Shown here in pieces: positions 57,674 to 63,443 of a stretch of DNA of 64,000 nucleotides (positions are counted from its first letter, which is position 1; each line of letters opens with the position of its first letter). Where the stretch lies: IMG/VR virus record IMGVR_UViG_3300049215_000481, positions 105,281-169,280 of that record; one strand, given 5' to 3'. A program made the position numbers and the translations under genes. The notes beneath the pieces were generated by a model. That model was given only the letters and a program-made list of their open reading frames with translations. It ran no database searches and was not told the origin of the DNA. The stretch is from a virus.

Positions 57674-57912
57674 ATGTCGGAGTCGATCCGCTTGGCCTCG
57701 TAGCGGCCACGGATCGTCTTCGCGAAGAACGAGCCCTTCGACTCGGCCTTGTTGAAGTCCTCGAACGCCTCGGGCGGCACGTTGAGGTACTGGTAGACGC
57801 GCCCGTTGTTGAAGGCGATCTCCAACGTCTGCGCCTCGGGGTCGTAGCCCGCGGAGGCGAGGTTGGACGAGTTGACGGGTGTGTGCTCCATGGTCGTCGC
57901 GGTTTGGGTCAT
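57658..57912 (-). CDS. KTSC-domain protein
   Basis: 84 aa from ATG 57912. NSSNLASAGYDPEAQTLEIAFNNGRVYQYLNVPPEAFEDFNKAESKGSFFAKTIRGRY is a complete KTSC domain, a small module found in bacteria and phages and thought to bind nucleic acid or act with RNA metabolism; no enzyme activity. Starts by ATGA overlap with the 57909 gene stop. Confidence 0.88.
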   Translation of the reverse strand: MTQTATTMEHTPVNSSNLASAGYDPEAQTLEIAFNNGRVYQYLNVPPEAFEDFNKAESKGSFFAKTIRGRYEAKRIDSDIYDVG

Positions 57913-58235
57913 GTCCCTGCTCCTTGTTCGTCGTCGTTCTCGGGGATGCCGAAGATGCGAAGGAGCGGGCCCGACAGGTTCTCGCGCAGGAGGGCGCGGA
58001 TGGTCCCCGTCACGGACTCCAGCTCGGCGATGAGGGCAGGGTTGGTCGGGTCGTCGTCGAGCGCGTTCCCGAGGTCCTCCGCGGCGTCCGCGAGCTGGTC
58101 CAGGCGCGCCAGGAAGTCGGGGCGCTGCAGCAGGACAGCCTGCTCGGGGGTCAGGTCCTGGAGGGTGCCGTCGGGTAGGAGGAGGCAGGGCGGGATGGTC
58201 TGTAAAACCACCGCGCCAGCCGGTAACGTGCTCAC
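57909..58235 (-). CDS. Hypothetical helical protein
   Basis: 108 aa from GTG 58235 (MSTLPAGAVVLQTIPPCLLLPDGTLQDLTPEQAVLLQRPDFLARLDQL...). Mostly helical, acidic end (FGIPENDDEQGAGT). A TTTCGCTAT element lies 10 nt upstream of the GTG. Operon with KTSC gene. Function unknown. Confidence 0.72.
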   Translation of the reverse strand: MSTLPAGAVVLQTIPPCLLLPDGTLQDLTPEQAVLLQRPDFLARLDQLADAAEDLGNALDDDPTNPALIAELESVTGTIRALLRENLSGPLLRIFGIPENDDEQGAGT

Positions 58236-58245
58236 GAAAGAGTCT

Positions 58246-58254
58246 ATAGCGAAA
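58246..58254 (-). promoter_or_regulatory. Class A motif variant TTTCGCTAT, minus strand
   Basis: 10 nt before GTG 58235; divergent from the class C element at 58269. Confidence 0.58.
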
Positions 58255-58268
58255 GTGCTTGCGGAGGC

Positions 58269-58290
58269 TGGAACGTTCCTGTAACGTTAC
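58269..58290 (+). promoter_or_regulatory. Class C element (TGGAACG-TT-CCTGTAACGT)
   Basis: Ends 4 nt before ATG 58295. Shares TGGAACG and CCTGTAACGT with 16209-16227 (minus), there without the two extra T. Confidence 0.45.
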
Positions 58291-58294
58291 ACCC

Positions 58295-58585
58295 ATGGCC
58301 CTCCTCGACGGAGCGCAGAACATGTTCGGCCCCCTGACCCCCGACGTGCGCCAGCGCGTTGCGGCGTATCTCGCAGCTCCAAGTGAGCGCGGCTGGGAGG
58401 ACATCAACAGCGTCATCATCAAGCCGGAGGGCCACCCGCGAACGCTGTGGCAGGCCGTTCGCGCCGTCGACCCGTCGTTCCCGAGCACGGGGCCCAAGTA
58501 CAGCCTCGGCCGGCGCGTCGAGGGGTGGAAGCGCATCCCGAACGCCATCCTGCTCGCGCGGGCCATCAAGCAGGCCTTGAGCTGA
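58295..58585 (+). CDS. Hypothetical protein, class C gene
   Basis: 96 aa from ATG 58295 (MALLDGAQNMFGPLTPDVRQRVAAYLAAPSERGWEDINSVIIKPEG...). Helical; SERGWEDINSVIIKPEGHPRTLWQAVRAVDPSFP is a distinctive segment but I cannot assign a family. Followed by a class A unit. Confidence 0.74.
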   Translation: MALLDGAQNMFGPLTPDVRQRVAAYLAAPSERGWEDINSVIIKPEGHPRTLWQAVRAVDPSFPSTGPKYSLGRRVEGWKRIPNAILLARAIKQALS

Positions 58586-58593
58586 TTCGCTAT
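58585..58593 (+). promoter_or_regulatory. Class A motif ATTCGCTAT
   Basis: Exactly 9 nt before ATG 58603; overlaps the stop of the previous gene. Confidence 0.78.
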
Positions 58594-58602
58594 TAGGTCT
58601 CC

Positions 58603-58773
58603 ATGCTGATCGACCTCAAAAACTTCATCGCGCAACTGGAAGAGGCCGTCGAGTCCTTCGAGGCGCTCTGTAAGCACGGCCAGGAGAATCACAACTGGCC
58701 CGCGGCGCTGGAGGAGGCTGACTGGTTCGAGCAGTTCCAGGCTCACGTGGAGATGGAGCTGGCTCGTCGATGA
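58603..58773 (+). CDS. 56-aa acidic helical protein
   Basis: MLIDLKNFIAQLEEAVESFE... through WFEQFQAHVEMELARR. ATG exactly at the class A position; stop overlaps the next ATG (ATGA). Function unknown. Confidence 0.7.
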   Translation: MLIDLKNFIAQLEEAVESFEALCKHGQENHNWPAALEEADWFEQFQAHVEMELARR

Positions 58774-59066
58774 TAGTCACCTCGCCACCCACGGCACCTG
58801 CGCAGCTCGCGAGCATCGCTCTGCGCTGCGCGTGCAACGAGGCTGAAGGGCTCTGCTCGTCGCTGAACGCGAGCATCGACCCCGACTGCCTCATCGAGGT
58901 GGTGCGTCACTTCGTGAACGACAAGATGGAGTCCGCCGTCACCGACGCCCAGCAGGCGTGGGAAGCCGGCGGTCTCGCGAACGGCGTCCTCGCCGAGGTC
59001 CTCTTCATGGGTCACATGAAGCTCGCGGGCATCGAGGCCGCGAAGTACGTGATGGGGTTGACATGA
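58770..59066 (+). CDS. Hypothetical protein
   Basis: 98 aa (MIVTSPPTAPAQLASIALRCACNEAEGLCSSLNASIDPD...). Four Cys in the first 45 residues, helical second half. Overlaps both neighbours by 4 bp in a coupled three-gene unit. Unknown. Confidence 0.7.
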   Translation: MIVTSPPTAPAQLASIALRCACNEAEGLCSSLNASIDPDCLIEVVRHFVNDKMESAVTDAQQAWEAGGLANGVLAEVLFMGHMKLAGIEAAKYVMGLT

Positions 59067-59720
59067 GCGCACTGAGCATGAACGCCGACGAGTACAACGC
59101 CCTGATGGAGCGCCCGCGTGAACGCTGCACGGTCCTCGACCACAGCGACTACTTGGAGTCCACGAACTACTGGAACACCCTCGAACGCGCTCCCGGCAAG
59201 GACAAGGAGCACTGCAACACTCCCCAACTTCAGTGCCTGGTACAAGAACCTGCAGTGGCACCGGCGCGACCCGGACTACTGGCGCGAGGTGTACAAGGAC
59301 GCGACGGCGCGCCAGGAGAAGGCGTTCTGGTACAAGAACGATCCCGAGTACTGGGGCCAGCCAACCATCTACGGCAGTGAGGACGGCCCTCCGGCTTGGA
59401 CGAAGCTCCTGCACAGCCGGGTGCCGCGAGGCGCGAAGCTCGTCGAGAAGATCAAGCACGAGCGCTGGGAGCGTCGCCAGACCCAGCCGAAGCAGAACTC
59501 GTACCCCAGCTTCGAGCGCGAGCTGGGCGCAGCCATCCAGCAGATGCGCCAGGACCTGAACGAGAACTGCATCGACAACATCCGCGTCGCTGCGCTCGAC
59601 GTGCGCAAGGACATGCGGAGCTACCGGAAACAGGCCGCGAGCGGCTGCTGCGGTCGCCACGACGAGGAGGTCGTGATCCGCGGCCGGAAGTTCACCATCG
59701 GGTGCAACTTCGGCCACTGA
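59063..59720 (+). CDS. Hypothetical protein requiring a +1 frameshift at CCCC
   Basis: The first frame from ATG 59063 (MSALSMNADEYNALMERPRERCTV...KEHCNTP) reads like protein up to about 59224; beyond it that frame turns into low-quality sequence and stops at 59380. The +1 frame continues naturally (NFSAWYKNLQWHRRDPDYWREVYKDATARQEKAFWYKNDPEYWGQ ... RGRKFTIGCNFGH) to TGA 59720. The switch fits CCC-C at 59222-59225. Joined product ~218 aa, with repeated 'dpdYWrevYKd/ndpEYWgq' segments and C-terminal Cys. Either programmed frameshift or an indel. Function unknown. Confidence 0.6.
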
Positions 59721-59725
59721 GCAAG

Positions 59726-59734
59726 ATTCGCTAT
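59726..59734 (+). promoter_or_regulatory. Class A motif ATTCGCTAT (ncRNA unit)
   Basis: Nine nt later the sequence begins GGAAGCAGG; no gene starts here, and a terminator lies ~100 nt on. Confidence 0.68.
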
Positions 59735-59743
59735 ATCCCTCTT

Positions 59744-59875
59744 GGAAGCAGGCAGGGATCGGAACAAGAAGCCGCGACCCTTTGAGCTGTGGGGCATGCA
59801 GGGCTAGGTCCTGGTCAGTGCGCGGCAGATGGACACACGAGCTAACCCCGGGGGTTCTTCCCCGGGGTTTCGTGT
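59744..59875 (+). ncRNA. Candidate small RNA between class A motif and terminator
   Basis: ~130 nt bounded by a perfect class A element and a strong terminator, without a credible coding frame (only ATG CAG GGC TAG). Predicted 5' end GGAAGCAGGCAGGGAUCGG. Confidence 0.5.
59836..59875 (+). terminator. Rho-independent terminator
   Basis: Stem AACCCCGGGG/CCCCGGGGTT, extended by CACGA/TCGTG, followed by TTTCT. Confidence 0.88.
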
Positions 59876-59890
59876 TTCTAGGGTGTGGAG

Positions 59891-59899
59891 ATTCGCTAT
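59891..59899 (+). promoter_or_regulatory. Class A motif ATTCGCTAT
   Basis: Exactly 9 nt before ATG 59909, just after the terminator. Confidence 0.78.
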
Positions 59900-59908
59900 T
59901 CGCTCCAC

Positions 59909-60205
59909 ATGCAGATGAGAGCAGTCAGAACGAAGGACCTCGAAGCGCGCCTCGCAAAGATCGAGGCTGAAGCGAAGGAGCTGCGCACGCAGCTCGAAAC
60001 TCGGCAGCGCTACGAGCGCCTCGCCGACGAGACGATGAAGTTCTGCCCCAACCGCGGCGGGCGTGAGCACGAGTGGATCGCCGTCGCGATCCAGCAGAGC
60101 ACCAGTGAGGTCTCCCGCGACTTCGTCACGCAGACTCGCAAGGTCGAGTGTCGGTGCGTCGAGTGCGGCGCCAAGGCCATCGTCGAAACCACCCAGTCCT
60201 ACTAG
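59909..60205 (+). CDS. Coiled-coil plus zinc-site protein
   Basis: 98 aa from ATG 59909. N-terminal coiled coil (TKDLEARLAKIEAEAKELRTQLETRQRYERLADE), then FCPNRGGREHEWIAV and VECRCVECGAKAIVE, a zinc-ribbon-like beta domain. First gene of the 59.9-61.7 kb operon. An earlier GTG at 59885 is excluded because it lies within the promoter. Confidence 0.74.
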   Translation: MQMRAVRTKDLEARLAKIEAEAKELRTQLETRQRYERLADETMKFCPNRGGREHEWIAVAIQQSTSEVSRDFVTQTRKVECRCVECGAKAIVETTQSY

Positions 60206-60214
60206 GAGCACATC

Positions 60215-60469
60215 ATGAGCGTTCGTCTGAAGAGAGCAGCCAAGGCCCTGCGCGCCCGCTACGGCGTAAACAAGGGCGCCACGCACCAGCTTACCGGCGT
60301 CGAGAAGATGCGCGCTGACCAGGAGCTGCAGCGCCGCACGGGCGGCGCCCTGCGCGACTCTGCTGCCAAGACGCCGTACGGGACCACGTGGGCCGGCTAC
60401 GGCTACACGGATCGCAACTCGTCTGCGGGGCGCATCAGCTGCGCGCGGGAACTCGCGAGGACGAAGTGA
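60215..60469 (+). CDS. Basic small protein
   Basis: 84 aa (MSVRLKRAAKALRARYGVNKGATHQLTGVEKMRADQELQ...), Arg/Lys-rich. SD AGGAG upstream. Stop overlaps next GTG. Possibly nucleic-acid binding by charge. Confidence 0.7.
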   Translation: MSVRLKRAAKALRARYGVNKGATHQLTGVEKMRADQELQRRTGGALRDSAAKTPYGTTWAGYGYTDRNSSAGRISCARELARTK

Positions 60470-60933
60470 GCCCCTTCTTCGTCAAGCACTTCAAGAAGAA
60501 GCACAAGTGCCCGCAGTGCTCCCGCACGAAGCTCTTCGGCTACTCGCTCTGCTTGGAGCACCTCAAGAAGGCCCGCGAGTACTTCATGAAGTGGGCGAAC
60601 GAGCGGCGCGCGATCGGCCGATGCATCCTCTGCAACCGCAAGAGCCGCATCGCGACCAGGGGTGAGTTCAAGGGGCAGCGTCCCGAGATCCGCTGCGCGC
60701 TGCACGCCCGGCTGAACCGGGAGAAGTGCCTCAAGTGGCACGAGAAGAACCCCAACTACCACAAGGAGCAGTGGCGCCTGCGGAAGGCACTCCGCGACGC
60801 CGGCATGTGTCCCTCGTGCCCCGAGCATCGCCCGCTCCCGCAGGGGCAGAAGAGATGCACGCTCTGCCGCATCAAGCACCGCGAGGGCTACGCGGCGATG
60901 CGCGCGGCTGAAGCGCAGATGGTGGCGGCGTGA
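60466..60933 (+). CDS. Multi-zinc-ribbon protein
   Basis: 155 aa from GTG 60466. Three Cys-pair sets (KCPQCSRTK / LCLEH; RCILCNRKS / RCALH; CPSCPEHRPLPQGQKRCTLC) joined by basic helices. Related in style to the zinc N-termini of the phage HNH proteins, but lacks the HNH core. Coupled to neighbours by GTGA overlaps. Confidence 0.74.
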   Translation: MSPFFVKHFKKKHKCPQCSRTKLFGYSLCLEHLKKAREYFMKWANERRAIGRCILCNRKSRIATRGEFKGQRPEIRCALHARLNREKCLKWHEKNPNYHKEQWRLRKALRDAGMCPSCPEHRPLPQGQKRCTLCRIKHREGYAAMRAAEAQMVAA

Positions 60934-61160
60934 ACCGGGCCGAGATCAGAGACGCCCTCATCGACGCCATCAAGGAAGAGGGCTTTCAGCGCGGAATGAG
61001 CGCGGACGATCTTCTTACGGTGAGGTTCGGCGAAGTGTTGCGCTCCTGTCTGTCGCGGCACGATCCGAATCTCATCAAAACCGAGGGGGCGAAGTTCCTT
61101 ACCAGGATCGCTCGCGAGATCGTCGACGAGTTCCTGAACAAGAAGGTCCTGCCGGCATGA
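60930..61160 (+). CDS. Hypothetical helical protein
   Basis: 76 aa from GTG 60930 (MNRAEIRDALIDAIKEEGFQRGMSADDLLTVRFGEVLRSCL...). All-helical; 4-bp overlaps on both sides. Unknown function. Confidence 0.7.
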   Translation: MNRAEIRDALIDAIKEEGFQRGMSADDLLTVRFGEVLRSCLSRHDPNLIKTEGAKFLTRIAREIVDEFLNKKVLPA

Positions 61161-61396
61161 ACGACCTGAAGGTCAACAAGGTCCTGACCATCCAGGACCT
61201 CATCGAGCACCTGCAGACCCTCATCGCAGACGGCGAAGCGACTCCTGACACGCTCGTCGACGTCGAGGGCTGCGACTGCACCGGCCACGCGAAGGGCGTG
61301 ATCGTGCAGAAGACCGACGTCACCACCTGCGACGAGGACGGCTTCCCCGTCGACGTCCAACGCGACCTCCCCTGCGTTCTGATCGAGAGACTCTGA
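61157..61396 (+). CDS. Hypothetical protein
   Basis: 79 aa (MNDLKVNKVLTIQDLIEHLQTLIADGEATPDTLVDVEGCDCTGHAKGVIV...). Helix then beta hairpin with DCTGHAKGVIVQK, similar in outline to small phage proteins that follow an 'LI..L..l....PD..V...g' pattern. One nt before the next gene. Confidence 0.72.
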   Translation: MNDLKVNKVLTIQDLIEHLQTLIADGEATPDTLVDVEGCDCTGHAKGVIVQKTDVTTCDEDGFPVDVQRDLPCVLIERL

Positions 61397-61397
61397 A

Positions 61398-61650
61398 ATG
61401 AAGCAGACCCACGACATCGTCATCGAGCAGCTCCCCGAAGGGGAGTTTCAGGCAGGACACCTGGCAGTCACCTGCCTGGAGAGCGGGTTCCGCTTCTATC
61501 TCGGCACGCCCGAGTTCTACGAGGAGTTCTGCACAAACCCTCCACTCGGAGGCCCCCACGGACCTGAAAGAGCGCGCCGAGTACTACATGAACGGCGAAG
61601 ACGGGTGCCGGCGCTGCCGCTCGGACGCTTACCACAAGTTGGTGCAGTGA
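61398..61650 (+). CDS. Hypothetical zinc-site protein requiring a +1 frameshift
   Basis: ATG 61398 frame (MKQTHDIVIEQLPEGEFQAG...FRFYLGTPEFYEEF) is sound to about 61530; after that the +1 frame carries the coding signal (LHSEAPTDLKERAEYYMNGEDGCRRCRSDAYHKLVQ, CRRC) and stops at 61648-61650, where TGATG couples to the next gene. The shift point is between TTC-T (~61528) and the AACC run (~61537). It is the second apparent +1 shift within 2.4 kb. Confidence 0.58.
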
Positions 61651-61742
61651 TGGAAAAGGTCCACAAGCGCGGGTGCCGGTGCGGCCGGGCCCACGGCTAC
61701 AGCGTCCGCATCCTGGCGCCTGGTCGTATCGACCTAGAGTAG
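61650..61742 (+). CDS. 30-aa Cys/Arg peptide
   Basis: MEKVHKRGCRCGRAHGYSVR... with CxC. Starts in TGATG overlap with the preceding gene. Short; supported by coupling only. Confidence 0.45.
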   Translation: MEKVHKRGCRCGRAHGYSVRILAPGRIDLE

Positions 61743-61748
61743 CAGCTC

Positions 61749-62237
61749 GTGCTCAACGTCTGGACGGACGGTTCGATCACCGGCGGTGCGTGGGGCAAGA
61801 AGTCCGAAGCGCCCTCGTTGCCGCACGCATGGTCGGCGTGGTACGCGCTCGACGAGGCTGGTCGGCTGGTTCACCATCACTCGGTCGACCTGGGTGAGAA
61901 TCCGACGTTCTCAGGAAACGTGGCGGAGTACTTCGCTGTGCGCTCCGCGCTGCACTGGCTCCAGAAGGAGTACAGACATCACGTACTGAAGATTCACTCC
62001 GACAGTCAGCTCATCGTGAATCAACTATCCGGCAACTTCAACGTTCACAATGAGCGTCTCAAGCTCTTCCGAGACGCCTGTTGGCACCTGGCAAAGAAGT
62101 TCCCGCGGGTGAGCTACGAGTGGATTCGTCGCGAGAAGAACACCGTGGCGGATCAGCTCTCGAAGTGCCTGCAACAGCAGTACGGTGCTCGTCCGCTCAC
62201 CAGTTCTGAGGTGGAGGCTCTTCTAGCCGCTCAATAA
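61749..62237 (+). CDS. rnhA: Ribonuclease HI
   Basis: 162 aa from GTG 61749. RNase H fold with the four carboxylates in place: VWTDGS (Asp7), GNVAEYFAV (Glu60), IHSDSQLIV (Asp85) and NTVADQLSK (Asp135), plus the helix YRHHVLK. Removes RNA from RNA-DNA hybrids during replication. Last gene of the class A operon from 59909. Confidence 0.92.
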   Translation: MLNVWTDGSITGGAWGKKSEAPSLPHAWSAWYALDEAGRLVHHHSVDLGENPTFSGNVAEYFAVRSALHWLQKEYRHHVLKIHSDSQLIVNQLSGNFNVHNERLKLFRDACWHLAKKFPRVSYEWIRREKNTVADQLSKCLQQQYGARPLTSSEVEALLAAQ

Positions 62238-62255
62238 GAGAGACTCCATGCGAGC

Positions 62256-62264
62256 GGCAATCTT
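62256..62264 (+). promoter_or_regulatory. Class B motif variant GGCAATCTT
   Basis: 6 nt (CTCGGC) before ATG 62271; identical spacer to the copy at 25521. Confidence 0.66.
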
Positions 62265-62270
62265 CTCGGC

Positions 62271-62399
62271 ATGGAAGCTAAGGCGTGTAAGGTTCTCGTG
62301 ACCTTCGGCGACCTGCTGTTCTTCCTGGCCATCGGCTGGGTGCTGACGCCGTACCTCGACTGGGTCTTGGATCCTTGCTTATCCGGATCATGCACTTGA
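62271..62399 (+). CDS. 42-aa membrane peptide
   Basis: MEAKACKVLVTFGDLLFFLA..., one transmembrane helix, then YLDWVLDPCLSGSCT. ATG exactly at the class B position. Ends 58 bp before the transposase stop; 62400-62456 holds nothing I can identify. Confidence 0.62.
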   Translation: MEAKACKVLVTFGDLLFFLAIGWVLTPYLDWVLDPCLSGSCT

Positions 62400-62456
62400 C
62401 TACTACCCATAGACTAGCCCTCCACCGCGAAACTCGGGTGCTCCCAGTCGCCCGAG

Positions 62457-63440
62457 TTACAGTTCGGCGTAGGTGGCGCTTTCCGACTCGGCGCCGATGC
62501 CGAGCAAGGACTTGAAGGCGTTGAACGGGAAGAAGCGCCGGTTGAAGCGGAAGGTGAACTCGTTCAGGTAGGCTTGGAGATGCTGCGGGGCGACGCCGTG
62601 GTGTACGCCGATCAGCCATGCCTTGAGGTTCGAGAACACGAGGTGAATCAGCGGAAGGTGCTCCTCAGCGACCTCCGGGTTGCCGTTCTCGGCAAACGGA
62701 TGGTGCTTAAAGTCGAAGGTCTTGAGCTTGCTGTAGGCGCTCCAGTCGTCCGTGATGATGTCCGAGCCAGGAGCCACGGCCATCCGGGCGAACCCCGTGA
62801 GACTCTTGGATGTTCGGTCCGGCACAACGGCGAGGCGAAGACGGCCCGCGTAGCGCCCGCCGCGTCGCGGGATCGCCTTGCTTTGTTCGCCAAAGACGTT
62901 CTCCGAGGGCTTCGGGCCTTGGCGCTTGCGGACCTCTACGGCCCCAATGACGAGCGTCTGGTGGTGGACACCCTTCCCCTGGCCTCGTGTCTTGCCACCC
63001 ACCCACGTCTCGTCCAACTCCACCGTGTGGACGCCCCCGATCATGTCGACGTCGCGGCGTACCATCCCGGCCCGGAGCTTGTGGAGGATCTGAAAGGCCG
63101 TCTCGTACCGGCCGAGCCCGAGTTGGCGCTGGAACTGGACAGCCGACATTCCGGGCGTGAGAGACGCCACGAGGTAGGCGCCCCAGAACCACGTCAGGAG
63201 CGGCGTGTGCGAGTCCTGCATCACGGTGCCCGCCGTCAACCGCGCTTCCTTCTTGCACGCCTTGAAGCGCAGCACGTGCGGGCGCGTGGCGATGCGTCCC
63301 GGCTCGCCGACCGTTCTGCAACTCGGGCAGGCGAAGCCAGACGGCCAGCGGACGCGCTCCATGTAGGCGGCGCAGTGCGCGTCGTCCGGAAAGAGCTTCT
63401 GGAACTCGGGGAGACTCTTGGGAAAGGGAAGATCGCCCAT
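62457..63440 (-). mobile_element. IS1595/ISXO2-type transposase
   Basis: 327 aa. N-terminal zinc-binding region (FACPSCRTVG ... RFKACKKEARLTAGTVMQDSHTPLLTWFWGAYLVA), then the ISXO2-like DDE domain: VELDETWVGGK (first Asp), IITDDWSAYSKL (second Asp), and a third carboxylate region near the end; FRFNRRFFPFNAFKSLLGIG is the typical C-terminus. Complete reading frame. Terminal inverted repeats and target duplication were not found by eye. Its ATG is 3 nt after the stop of the upstream gene, so the element may have inserted at that gene's end or may be domesticated. Confidence 0.9.
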
Positions 63441-63443
63441 GAC

